Assembly: GCA_041686315.1 (NCBI GenBank)
Contig: JAWLEC010000047.1
Location: 1-19,681, forward strand
DNA from: Sva-07 sp041686315
Lineage (GTDB): Bacteria > Actinomycetota > Acidimicrobiia > Acidimicrobiales > Ilumatobacteraceae
Reading direction: 5' to 3'
DNA length: 19,681 nt
Within the stretch, counting starts at the first letter, position 1. Each line of letters starts with the position of its first letter. Both the position numbers and the translations under genes were made by a program. Under the pieces are notes generated by a model that made no database searches, was not told the origin of the DNA, and was given only the letters and a program-made list of their open reading frames with translations. This document shows, in pieces, positions 1 through 8,596 of this stretch.

Positions 1-624
1 CGTCGATGTGACCCGGTACAGGCAGAGGTGGCAGGTGGATCCCTCTTCCTCGATGTACGGCACCACCTCGACCGACACCTCGGTCCAGCGACCCTGATCG
101 GTGAGCGCCTGCAGCGCCGCGGCGTATTCGTCGCGCTCCCACGCTTCGTCGCGAACCGAGAAGCAGAGGTGGCCACCGGGACGCGTCACCCTGATCAGTT
201 CACCGAGGGCGGAGGGGCCGACGTGGCCGAGCGTGAACGTACCGACACAGGTCACGGCGTCGTAGTGATCGCTCGGAAGGTCGAGCTCGCCGGTCAGGTC
301 GACCTCCTCGAGCCGGGTGTAGACCTCCTTCTTGTCCGCCTCGGCCAACATGTCCGGCGAGTAGTCGACGCCGTCGATGTCGGCATAGCCCAGCCGGGCG
401 AGTTCCACGCCGACCAGTCCGGTGCCGCAGCCGGCGTCGAGCACGCGGGCGCCTTCCGGTTCGAGGACCTCACGGAGCGTCCGGGCGACCGTGGTGTGGG
501 CCCGGTAGCCCATCTGGCCGATCAGGTCGTCGTCGTAGCTGGTCGCCCAGTCCTCATAGGCCGAGGCGAGTTCGTCCGCACTGGCGGCGGACAACACGCG
601 TTCGTGGATGGATCGTCGATTCAT
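1..624 (-). CDS. Class I SAM-dependent methyltransferase (C-terminus beyond window)
   Basis: This is a soluble methyltransferase that would move a methyl group from S-adenosylmethionine to an unidentified small molecule. The visible 208 codons begin MNRRSIHERVLSA. An N-terminal helical part contains 'YEDWATSYDDDL' and 'MGYRAHT'. Then comes the SAM-binding glycine motif VLDAGCGTGLVG, the acidic motif 'IDGVDYSPDML', and a later 'VTRPGGHLCFSVRD' strand. The order and the DWA-x-x-YD opening resemble METTL27 (WBSCR27)-like proteins; that subfamily is inference from memory. The ATG at 624 is the first ATG after an in-frame TGA. It has a GGAGG site 12 nt upstream, which sits in the loop of a small hairpin (632-647). 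The gene has no stop inside the window. It is head-to-tail with the B12 protein, 215 nt away. The substrate cannot be read from the sequence. Confidence 0.85.
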   Translation of the reverse strand, partial: MNRRSIHERVLSAASADELASAYEDWATSYDDDLIGQMGYRAHTTVARTLREVLEPEGARVLDAGCGTGLVGVELARLGYADIDGVDYSPDMLAEADKKEVYTRLEEVDLTGELDLPSDHYDAVTCVGTFTLGHVGPSALGELIRVTRPGGHLCFSVRDEAWERDEYAAALQALTDQGRWTEVSVEVVPYIEEEGSTCHLCLYRVTST

Positions 625-631
625 TGCTCTG

Positions 632-647
632 CGAATCCTCCGATTCG
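632..647 (-). promoter_or_regulatory. Small hairpin with the Shine-Dalgarno in its loop, before the methyltransferase
   Basis: CGAATC and GATTCG form a perfect 6-bp inverted repeat around a 4-nt loop. Read on the minus strand, the loop plus the first stem base is GGAGG, the only plausible ribosome binding site of the methyltransferase. Pairing could limit access to it. The stem is short, so a regulatory role is only a suggestion. Confidence 0.3.
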
Positions 648-839
648 TGTCGGTGTCGGACCGGAATCACCGTACCGCTGTCGACACGGCGAGGTGCCGA
701 TCGGGCCGCCCGCGACCGTGGCCTCTCCACGCGACCGTACGTCGCGCCTACCGGGTGGTGAACGGTGTGACGAAGCCGTCCGTGGAGTACCACGTCGAGT
801 CGATCGCTTCGGGGTGCCGCTCCACGCTGTCAGGGCGCA

Positions 840-1805
840 TCACGAGAAGAGGGCCGAGGCGCCCGGCACCCGCTTGTCGACGACCGCAGCGACGGCGTCG
901 AACGAGTGCCGTGCCACCTCGAGCGGCGTGCCGACGGCGGCGAGCCGGTCCTCGAGCCAGGTGCGCTGCTCGACGACGATCGTCCGATCGCCGCAGAGCA
1001 TGGCCGCAGCGCCGGCAGCAACGATGTCATCGAGGTCTGCCGTGAACTGTGCGAGCCACGTCGCCGAGCGCACACCGTCTGCGAAGTCCCCGGTCCCCAG
1101 CCACGAGAGGGCGTCGCGCACGACCTCCACCCGGTGGAAATCGAGCTGCGCCCAGTCGGCGTCCATGTTGACGGTCAGCGGTTCGCCCCAGAGCACCTCG
1201 TCGAGGATCAACTGCTCGATCAGGTCACCAGGCTGTCCGTGGGCGCCGATCGAACGTGCCCGAGAACCCGACGAGTCGAATGCCCGTCCCCCACAGATGA
1301 CGCTGTAGCCGGCCTGGCGCGCCGCCCGGACGGTACGGGCAGCGCCGGGCAGGTTGGTCGCCAGCGTCACGCTCACCCCCACGACGTCGGCATCGATCTG
1401 TTCGAGGTAGTAGCGGAGCTTCTTCGGCGGCATCGCACCTCCGAGATGTACGACCCGCCACCCGTTTGCGGTCATGAGTTCGGTGGCCATCTTCGTCGGC
1501 AACGAGTGCAACTCCCCCTCCGCACACACCATCACCACCGTCCCCACGTGATCCCGCGCTTCGAGCCCCACCGCCAGCGACGACAAGACCGACTCGGTGA
1601 CGAACGTCGCCGAGTGCTCCTCCGCAACGGTGCACTCGTTGCGCAGCCAGCGCTCGCCCACATCGCGCTGCGACGGCGCCAGCAATTGCGTGACGACGCG
1701 CAGGCACGACTCGTCACGGCCCGCGAAGTCCGTGGCGAGTTCCGCTGCGCCGGCGCGATCGCCGCGGAGTGCTGCGGCGGTGTACTCGTCGAGCAACAAA
1801 CTCAC
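840..1805 (-). CDS. Stand-alone cobalamin-binding protein with CarH/LitR-type light-sensor motif
   Basis: This 321-residue cytoplasmic protein probably senses or carries cobalamin. Residues 1-85 form a helical cap like B12-binding_2 and contain W53-x9-E63-H64, the Wx9EH signature of adenosylcobalamin photoreceptors of the CarH/LitR type. Residues 87-205 form the Rossmann-like B12-binding domain. It has E98-x-H100-x-x-P103 where DxHxxG is usual, so the cobalt-ligating histidine is kept but Gly is replaced by Pro. It also has SVTLATN (145-151) and the GG at 172-173. The last 110 residues look helical and I do not recognise them. No MerR-type DNA-binding domain is present at the N-terminus, unlike CarH. 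The GTG start at 1805 is fixed by an AGGAGG site about 7 nt upstream. It is divergent from a 75-aa protein. A methyltransferase corrinoid protein is a less likely alternative because of the cap motif. Confidence 0.88.
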   Translation of the reverse strand: MSLLLDEYTAAALRGDRAGAAELATDFAGRDESCLRVVTQLLAPSQRDVGERWLRNECTVAEEHSATFVTESVLSSLAVGLEARDHVGTVVMVCAEGELHSLPTKMATELMTANGWRVVHLGGAMPPKKLRYYLEQIDADVVGVSVTLATNLPGAARTVRAARQAGYSVICGGRAFDSSGSRARSIGAHGQPGDLIEQLILDEVLWGEPLTVNMDADWAQLDFHRVEVVRDALSWLGTGDFADGVRSATWLAQFTADLDDIVAAGAAAMLCGDRTIVVEQRTWLEDRLAAVGTPLEVARHSFDAVAAVVDKRVPGASALFS

Positions 1806-1820
1806 GGGATCCTCCTCATT
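1798..1820 (-). promoter_or_regulatory. Strong ribosome binding site fixing the GTG start of the B12 protein
   Basis: Read on the minus strand, GAGGAGGATCCC precedes GTG at 1805. The near-perfect anti-16S match supports GTG as the start. No TANNNT hexamer occurs 6-8 nt before this codon, so this gene is not of the leaderless kind seen elsewhere in the window. Confidence 0.6.
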
Positions 1821-1965
1821 CGGCGATCACTGTCCGAATGAGCAGGATGCCACAGAGTACGCCTGCCCCACCAGCGGCCGCCCGGTCACCGACGGAGCGC
1901 CGATTCGATGCCGCCGACCAGCCGCACCGGGCAACCCTGTGACACCCCGCGTTCATGATGGAACC

Positions 1966-2193
1966 ATGACCTCGACCGCTGCTTCCACCACCGTCCGTGA
2001 CACCGTCGGCGCCGAACAGCTCACGTTGCTGCCGTCGCTCGCCTCCCCGTCCGTCAGCCCGCGCTTCCGCCTCAGCAAGGACACCCGCGAGCGCGGGTTG
2101 CGTCACGTCGCCGAGATCCGCCGGATGCTCGCCGAACGGCAGTCACCCGAGGGCACCGGCGTCACCGACATCGGTCACGACCGCGCTGCCTGA
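1966..2193 (+). CDS. Small 75-residue protein, function unknown
   Basis: I do not recognise a family with certainty. The protein starts MTSTAASTTVRD. It has a Thr/Ser/Pro-rich first half and then a charged, probably helical segment (residues 34-59, FRLSKDTRERGLRHVAEIRR and on) rich in Arg and Glu, with a short polar tail. There is no signal peptide or membrane segment. Small proteins with a similar 'LS.DTRERGLRHVAEIR' core occur in actinobacteria, as far as I recall. No Shine-Dalgarno is present. CATGAT lies 6 nt before the ATG and could be a -10 for a leaderless transcript. The gene is divergent from the B12 protein (160 nt between the starts) and convergent with the oxidoreductase. The frame stays open far upstream, so the start rests on ATG and composition. 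Confidence 0.6.
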   Translation: MTSTAASTTVRDTVGAEQLTLLPSLASPSVSPRFRLSKDTRERGLRHVAEIRRMLAERQSPEGTGVTDIGHDRAA

Positions 2194-2204
2194 GCCGTTC
2201 GGCC

Positions 2205-2250
2205 GACGACCGATCCGGGGTGATCGACGGTGGAGGCGGAATCGATCGTC
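2205..2250. terminator. Possible hairpin between convergent genes
   Basis: GACGACCGAT at 2205-2214 and ATCGATCGTC at 2241-2250 can pair at 9 of 10 positions around a 26-nt loop. It lies between the stops of two convergent genes at 2193 and 2256. There is no T tract and the loop is long, so this is weak. Confidence 0.25.
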
Positions 2251-2255
2251 CGTGG

Positions 2256-3239
2256 TCAGCCCGCCGACGGCGACAGGTCGGTCACGGCCTGCCAGTAGTC
2301 GAGGTCGGGGTCGAGCGGCAGGATCGCCAGCGAACTCGTCGTGACGCCGTTGTCGAAGTAGGCCTGGATCTGGGCCCGGCACGCCTCGGGCGACCCGTGG
2401 ACCACGAGATCGTCCACCACCTCGTCGGGGATCTCGGCCAGTGCGGCCTTGCGGTCGCCGGCCTTCCAGGCATCCCACATCCCCTGCAACTGGTCGCCCC
2501 GGCCCAGCCATTCGTGGAACGCGGCGTAGACCGGCACGTTGAGGTAGGCGGCGATCGCGAACTTGGCCGAGGCCCGCACCACCTCCGCGTTCTCGCTCGG
2601 GCAGCAGAAGATGCGGGCCACGATCTCACGGTCGTCGCCGCCCCCGGCCTCGGTCACGATCGGCGCCACGGTGGCCACGTCGGTGGCCGAGAGCCAGTTG
2701 ATGATCGCCCCGTCGGCCTCGCGACCGGCCAGGCGGAGCATCCCCTCGCGCAGTGCGGCCACCAGGATCGTGGGCGGCTGCTCGGGCCGTACGCCGAGCT
2801 TGAACCCGTTGATCTCGAAGGTGTCGTAGCTGTGCTTGATCTTCTCGCCGCCGAGCGCGTCCTTGAGGAACCGCACCACGTCACGGACCTTTTTGTACGG
2901 CTCCTCGAAGGGGATGCCGTTCCAGCGTTCGACGATCACGTTGCTCGACGAGCCGATGCCGATCGCGAAGCGGCCCGGCGCAGCGTCGGCCATCGCGGCG
3001 ACGCTCTGGGCCATGCAGGCCGGGGCCCGCGTGTAGGCAGGCACGATCGCGGTGCCGAGGCGGAGGCGGGGTTCCCAGGCGGCGGCGAGGGCGAGCGGTG
3101 TGAAGGCGTCGGCACCGTCGGATTCGGCCGACCAGATGTCGGTGTAGCCCATGTCGGCGAGAGCCGACAGCTTCTCCTGATGGCTGTGCAGCGGGCCGGG
3201 GAGCGGAACGGTCATGCCGGGACGGATCGGGAGCGTCAT
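2256..3239 (-). CDS. LLM-class (luciferase-like) F420-dependent oxidoreductase
   Basis: This 327-residue TIM-barrel flavin/deazaflavin oxidoreductase probably transfers hydride from reduced coenzyme F420 to an unknown substrate in the cytoplasm. It starts MTLPIRPGMTVPLPG. Luciferase-like landmarks follow in order: 'MGYTDIWSAES' (30-40), 'RLRLGTAIVPAYTRAP' (58-73) with the usual 'MAQSVAAMADAAPGRFAIGIG' run after it (76-96), then the 'SSSNVIVERWNG' loop and, near the C-terminus, 'VVHGSPEACRAQIQAYFDNGV'. That last run is the typical quota/strand region of actinobacterial members. The length is normal for the family. The ATG at 3239 is preferred because TAGTGT lies 7 nt before it. It is the last of three minus-strand genes, 62 nt after the PI-PLC-like gene. 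F420 rather than FMN use is inferred from the subfamily look. Confidence 0.85.
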   Translation of the reverse strand: MTLPIRPGMTVPLPGPLHSHQEKLSALADMGYTDIWSAESDGADAFTPLALAAAWEPRLRLGTAIVPAYTRAPACMAQSVAAMADAAPGRFAIGIGSSSNVIVERWNGIPFEEPYKKVRDVVRFLKDALGGEKIKHSYDTFEINGFKLGVRPEQPPTILVAALREGMLRLAGREADGAIINWLSATDVATVAPIVTEAGGGDDREIVARIFCCPSENAEVVRASAKFAIAAYLNVPVYAAFHEWLGRGDQLQGMWDAWKAGDRKAALAEIPDEVVDDLVVHGSPEACRAQIQAYFDNGVTTSSLAILPLDPDLDYWQAVTDLSPSAG

Positions 3240-3246
3240 GGCGCCG

Positions 3247-3252
3247 ACACTA
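3247..3252 (-). promoter_or_regulatory. Leaderless -10 element (TAGTGT) of the oxidoreductase gene
   Basis: On the minus strand TAGTGT is followed by 7 nt and then the ATG at 3239. There is no Shine-Dalgarno. The spacing puts the transcription start at or next to the A of ATG, the usual arrangement for leaderless actinobacterial mRNAs. Confidence 0.5.
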
Positions 3253-3301
3253 CGCAGGTGCCACCCCGGCTCCGAACCCGGATCGACGACGACGTGTCCG
3301 G

Positions 3302-4537
3302 CTACTCCACGAGCCGGTCGGCGGTGCAGTCCGGCGGAGCGGAGATCGGATTGCACCTGGCAACTGCACCATCGGCGAAGGCCACGACGTACGGGCTGTC
3401 GAAGTACGCGCTCGGCTCGTAGTAGTCGGTGCTCAGGTAGTGGGCGCCCGATGCGAACGCCTGCTCGCGGTCGTCGGTGCGGTTCAGCCGGGCGTCGGCG
3501 GTCGGAGAGTCGGTGCGGGTCCGCACGAGGTAGCCCGCCTCGACGGCGTCGGCGAGCCCGTCGGAGAACGGGTCGTCGAAGCGGACGAACGCCGCGTCCG
3601 GGTCACCCGGTTGGGCGCTGGTGAACATCGGCCGCCCCTCCAGGCTCGGGCGCCCGTCGGTGTAGAGCGCACGGATCTCCCCGGTGTTGTTGAGCGCCAC
3701 CAGCACCTTGCCCCGACTGTCGTCGATGGCCGGCCACCCACGCTCGAGCACGGCGGCCTCCAGGGTCGGTGCATCGCCTCGGACGTCATCGGGCGCGAGG
3801 AGCTCGTCCGGTGAAAACACCGACGCGATCTCGGCGTCGAGCGCATCGAGCAGTTCCGGCGTCATCGTCAGCGGCGTCGTCCACGGCAGGTCGATCGTGA
3901 GCTCGATCCCCTCGGCCACCGCAGCGTCGGGAACCGACTGGGTCTTGACCTCGATCAGGACCATCACCGGAAGGTGGTCCGGGTTGTCGCTCGACCACGC
4001 CTCGACCTCGCCGAGGCAGGCCACGAGGGTGAGACACGTCGTCTCGTAGTCGTAGTCCTGGGTGTGCAGCACCTTGTAGCCGGGGAGCTGCAACTCGGGC
4101 TCCGGGGCGAGCGGATCGAGCCCGATGACGGCGTTGGCGACCCGGTTGGCGTAGAGCCCACCCTCGGGGTCGGCGAACACGTCGAATTCGAACTGCCGGA
4201 TCCCGAACTGCTCGAGCTGCTCGGCCAGCGGCCGGTGGGAGTACTCGATGCTCTCGGCGAGTTCGGGTGACACGGCCGTGATGGCGTCGAACGCGGCCGG
4301 CTGCGGCTTGAGGTGGTAGCTGTTGTGCGAGCCGATCACCTGCACGTGGTTGATCGCCAGCGGCTCGACCGGCGCGGTCGTCGGCGCAGCAGTCGAGGGG
4401 ACTTCCGTCGTCGGCGCTCCGGTCGACGAAGCCGTCGGGGCCGGCGTCGGGCCGACCGACCCGATCTCGTCGCCCGAACCGCTGCACGAGCCGACCACCA
4501 GGCCCGCGACGATCATCAGGACAACATCGCGTCGCAT
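3302..4537 (-). CDS. Secreted Ca2+-dependent PI-PLC-like phosphodiesterase, lipoprotein
   Basis: This 411-residue exported lipoprotein belongs to the PI-PLC-like TIM-barrel phosphodiesterases, close to the Ca2+-dependent C1-type group, which cleave phosphoinositide-type phosphodiesters. The signal peptide MRRDVVLMIVAGLVVGSC ends in a lipobox with Cys18. A Thr/Pro/Ser-rich linker (about 30-57) follows, as is common for proteins held at the cell surface. Catalytic landmarks are 'VIGSHNSYH' (H71), 'RQFEFDVF' (E117, D119; metal site), 'KVLHTQDYDYE' (H158, second histidine) and 'LIEVKT' (E196, K198). A 'YLSTDYYEP' segment lies near the C-terminus. The start has CAGAAT 6 nt upstream and no ribosome binding site. 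The gene lies between the thioesterase and the oxidoreductase, all on one strand. Substrate and physiological role are not known. Confidence 0.85.
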   Translation of the reverse strand: MRRDVVLMIVAGLVVGSCSGSGDEIGSVGPTPAPTASSTGAPTTEVPSTAAPTTAPVEPLAINHVQVIGSHNSYHLKPQPAAFDAITAVSPELAESIEYSHRPLAEQLEQFGIRQFEFDVFADPEGGLYANRVANAVIGLDPLAPEPELQLPGYKVLHTQDYDYETTCLTLVACLGEVEAWSSDNPDHLPVMVLIEVKTQSVPDAAVAEGIELTIDLPWTTPLTMTPELLDALDAEIASVFSPDELLAPDDVRGDAPTLEAAVLERGWPAIDDSRGKVLVALNNTGEIRALYTDGRPSLEGRPMFTSAQPGDPDAAFVRFDDPFSDGLADAVEAGYLVRTRTDSPTADARLNRTDDREQAFASGAHYLSTDYYEPSAYFDSPYVVAFADGAVARCNPISAPPDCTADRLVE

Positions 4538-4610
4538 CGCCGCATTCTGCCCGACACGGTGACTCCGAGGCCTGCTCGCACGGGTCGGGACACGCCGCGC
4601 CGCGTCGGGT

Positions 4611-5414
4611 TCAGCCCTTCCAGAACCGGACGATCACGCTCTGGCTGGCCGTGGCGAGCAGCGTGCCGTCCTCGGCGAACATGTGCACCAGGCCGTGGCC
4701 GAAACCGCGCTCGACGGCGTGCACGCGGATGTCCATCAGCACCCACTCGGTGGGCACCATCCGGCACACCCGCAGCGTGTTGTCGAGGCTGTTGCCACCG
4801 GCGCGGGCACCGAGGGCCTGGCCGATGCCCATCGGCACGAAGTCGCCCAGGATGGCCAGCGTGGTGGCGTCCACTCCGGTGATCACGTCGGGCAGGCGCG
4901 CCCACAGCAGGGTCTGGCCGTCGCCGTGGACCCCGTCGAGTTGGTCGTGCGATCGCCCTTTCACGAGGCGCTGGTCGAGGCGCTCGTTGATGGTGCCGGC
5001 CCAGTCCGAGTGGTGCTGGCGCGGCTCGCACTCGTCGGGTGACGGCAATCCGGTGGGCATCTGCTCCCACTGGCCCGCCTCGTCCATCGGCCGGTCGCCG
5101 AGTGCGGCGTTCACGGTGAGGATCTCCCGGTCGGCGACGTGGCACACGGCCCGCGCCTGGGTGATCTGGTGACCGTTCACCGCAATGGTGATGTCGACGT
5201 CGACGACCTCGCCGGGCTTCGCATACGACAGGTACTGCGCCGTGGCCCAGACGCACTCGCGACCCGAGGTGCCCTCGAGTGCCGAGATCGCGGCGGCGAG
5301 ACCAGACCCGCCGAACAGGAAGTTTCCGGTGGTGGAGATGCCCTCGGTGACCGGCAGCTTCCAGCGGAACGGGTTGTGGGTCGGTTCGAGACCGAGGAAG
5401 GTTCGTGAGTCCAT
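4611..5414 (-). CDS. TesB-like double-hotdog acyl-CoA thioesterase
   Basis: This 267-residue protein probably hydrolyses acyl-CoA thioesters to free acid and CoA in the cytoplasm. The N-terminal hotdog contains 'NFLFGGSGLAAAISALE' (31-47) and 'WATAQYLSYAKPGEVVDVDI' (56-75). The C-terminal hotdog contains 'ILGDFVPMGIGQALG' (188-202, with D191 near the TesB catalytic Asp), 'SLDNTLRV' (209-216) and 'GHGLVHMFAEDGTLLATASQ' (239-258, ending in Gln258). This Asp / Ser-Leu-Asp-Asn / Gln order matches the 4HBT_3/TesB family, and the length is near the usual 270-290. The ATG at 5414 is 39 nt from the divergent amidase start. TACGAT lies 10 nt before the ATG. Paired with the nearby acyl-CoA synthetase it fits fatty-acid turnover. 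Confidence 0.85.
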   Translation of the reverse strand: MDSRTFLGLEPTHNPFRWKLPVTEGISTTGNFLFGGSGLAAAISALEGTSGRECVWATAQYLSYAKPGEVVDVDITIAVNGHQITQARAVCHVADREILTVNAALGDRPMDEAGQWEQMPTGLPSPDECEPRQHHSDWAGTINERLDQRLVKGRSHDQLDGVHGDGQTLLWARLPDVITGVDATTLAILGDFVPMGIGQALGARAGGNSLDNTLRVCRMVPTEWVLMDIRVHAVERGFGHGLVHMFAEDGTLLATASQSVIVRFWKG

Positions 5415-5424
5415 GGCGACGCCG

Positions 5425-5430
5425 ATCGTA
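5425..5430 (-). promoter_or_regulatory. Probable -10 element (TACGAT) of the thioesterase gene
   Basis: On the minus strand TACGAT precedes the ATG at 5414 by 10 nt, giving at most a very short leader. It lies back-to-back with the amidase -10 at 5440 in a 39-nt divergent intergenic space. Confidence 0.4.
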
Positions 5431-5439
5431 GGCGCCTCG

Positions 5440-5445
5440 TACAGT
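5440..5445 (+). promoter_or_regulatory. Leaderless -10 element (TACAGT) of the amidase gene
   Basis: TACAGT is followed by 8 nt and the ATG at 5454, with no Shine-Dalgarno between. This matches the leaderless arrangement seen at several genes in this window. Confidence 0.5.
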
Positions 5446-5453
5446 CGCCACCC

Positions 5454-6887
5454 ATGAGCACAGACGCGCCGCAGACGGAGACATGGCAGGGAGACGCCGT
5501 CGGGTTGGTGGAGGCGTTCCGGTCGGGGGAACGGTCGCCACGGGAGGAGCTGGAGGCGACGTTCGCGGCGGTCGATGCGAGCGACCTCAACGCCGTCTGC
5601 TTCGAGGACCGTGAGGCGGCACGAGCCGCCGCCGATGCGGCCGACGTGAACCTGCCCTTCGGTGGTGTGCCCGTCGGCGTGAAGGAGCTCACACCGGTGG
5701 CAGGCTGGCCCGATACCGAGGCGTCGGTGCCGCTCCGCGACGGCATCGCGTCCCACACCGCCACGATGGTGCACCGCATGGTGCACCGGGGCGGTGCGGT
5801 GCTCGCCGGTCAGACCACCGCCAGCGAGTTCGGCGGAGTCAACCTCACCCGCACGCTCCTGCACGGCGCCACGCACAATCCGTGGAAGTACGGGGCCACA
5901 CCGGGCGGCTCGTCGGGTGGTTCGGCGGCGGCGGTCGCCGGTGGGATCTATCCGATCGCCACCGGTGGCGACGGCGGCGGGTCGATCCGCATCCCGGCCG
6001 GATTCACGGGTCTCGTCGGGTTGAAGGGCACGTTCGGACGGATCCCCCGCGGGCCGCACACCGAGTACGGCAACCTCACCGTCTCCACCGGCTGCATGGC
6101 CCGGTCGGTACGTGACACGGCCCGGTGGTTCGACGTCACCAACGGCCACGATCCCCGCGACCCGCTGAGCCTGCCCCCGGTGGAGGGCTGGGAAGCGGGC
6201 CTCGGCGCGCACCTCGACGCGCTGCGCGGAGCCCGGGTCGCCGTGGTCGACGACTGGGGTGGCGCCGTGGTGTCACCCATCATGTGGGAGCTGCTCGAGG
6301 AGGCCGCCACGCGGTTGATCGACGACGCCGGACTGCGACGGGTGATCGGGCTCGACACCCACGTGCCGCGCATGGGCGGCGCCTGGTCGATCTCCGGCAT
6401 GATCTCGATCCAGGCGGCGCTCGCCGACAAGTGGCCCGACTGCGCCGACGACCTCACGCCCGAGATGCGGTTCGGGCTCGAAGCCACCGCCGGCAAGTAC
6501 GACGCCACGTCGCGGGCCCGCATCGAACGTCGGCGCACCGAGGTGAACGAGGCGATGGCGCGCATCTTCGACACCGCCGACGGTGGCGTCGACTTCGTGA
6601 TCACCGCGTCCAATCCCGATGTCGCCTTCGAGGCCGAGGGCCCACTGCCGTCGGTGTTCGGTGGCGTCGAGGCGGGTGCCGCCAACAACGGCCGGCTCAC
6701 GTTCCCCGCCAACCTGCACGGCAATCCGGCCGTCTCCGTTCCGGCCGGATTCCTCGACGGCCTCCCGATCGGCCTGCAGATCGTGGGCCGCCACTTCAGC
6801 GAACCGCTGTTGCTCGACCTGGCGCTCACGATGGAACGCAACCGTCCCTGGCCCCTCACCTCGGGCTCGACCGCCCTGGCGGGCTGA
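5454..6887 (+). CDS. Amidase-signature family hydrolase
   Basis: This 477-residue cytoplasmic hydrolase would cleave amide bonds with a Ser-cisSer-Lys triad. Lys77 lies in 'GVPVGVKELTPVAG'. The serine pair Ser153/Ser154 lies in the glycine-rich signature GGSSGGSAAAVAGG (151-164), and the nucleophile Ser177 in 'GGDGGGSIRIPAGFTGLVGLKGT'. The C-terminal 'GLPIGLQIVGRHFSEPLLL' (about 444-462) is typical. The usual Thr-Asp-x before GGSIR is Gly-Asp-Gly here, a mild variation. Length is normal. It could be a general amidase, an aryl-acylamidase or a carbamoyl hydrolase. It is not GatA: the subunits of that complex are not nearby. The acyl-CoA synthetase follows 75 nt later on the same strand but has its own -10. 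Confidence 0.9.
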   Translation: MSTDAPQTETWQGDAVGLVEAFRSGERSPREELEATFAAVDASDLNAVCFEDREAARAAADAADVNLPFGGVPVGVKELTPVAGWPDTEASVPLRDGIASHTATMVHRMVHRGGAVLAGQTTASEFGGVNLTRTLLHGATHNPWKYGATPGGSSGGSAAAVAGGIYPIATGGDGGGSIRIPAGFTGLVGLKGTFGRIPRGPHTEYGNLTVSTGCMARSVRDTARWFDVTNGHDPRDPLSLPPVEGWEAGLGAHLDALRGARVAVVDDWGGAVVSPIMWELLEEAATRLIDDAGLRRVIGLDTHVPRMGGAWSISGMISIQAALADKWPDCADDLTPEMRFGLEATAGKYDATSRARIERRRTEVNEAMARIFDTADGGVDFVITASNPDVAFEAEGPLPSVFGGVEAGAANNGRLTFPANLHGNPAVSVPAGFLDGLPIGLQIVGRHFSEPLLLDLALTMERNRPWPLTSGSTALAG

Positions 6888-6949
6888 CGACCTGGCGGCT
6901 CCGTCGTCGGCGCGGTCACCTCGGGTCCGGGGCGGGCGTGGCCGTCGAA

Positions 6950-6955
6950 TAGGTT
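6950..6955 (+). promoter_or_regulatory. Leaderless -10 element (TAGGTT) of the acyl-CoA synthetase gene
   Basis: TAGGTT is followed by 7 nt and the ATG at 6963. The in-frame TTG at 6954 lies inside the hexamer, which argues for ATG as the real start. Confidence 0.5.
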
Positions 6956-6962
6956 GCAGAAC

Positions 6963-8510
<1,548 letters not shown>

Positions 8511-8541
8511 CCGACCGGCACCGTCCGCCGACTCCCGGGCG

Positions 8542-8577
8542 GTGAGCGAAACCACCACATCCGCGGGCTTCGCTCAT
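8542..8577. terminator. Hairpin between convergent genes, possible bidirectional terminator
   Basis: GTGAGCGAA (8542-8550) pairs with TTCGCTCAT (8569-8577) over 9 bp including one G-T pair, with an 18-nt loop. It lies between the stops of the acyl-CoA synthetase (8510) and the decarboxylase (8597). There is no T tract, but its position between convergent stops fits termination in both directions. Confidence 0.4.
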
Positions 8578-8596
8578 CGCTCGACCGCAGGAGCCG

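Noticed and set aside
4611..6212. A 533-residue version of the thioesterase frame with a long N-terminal extension.
   Set aside because: The extension is antisense to the amidase and low in complexity. The ATG at 5414 starts directly before the conserved hotdog domain.
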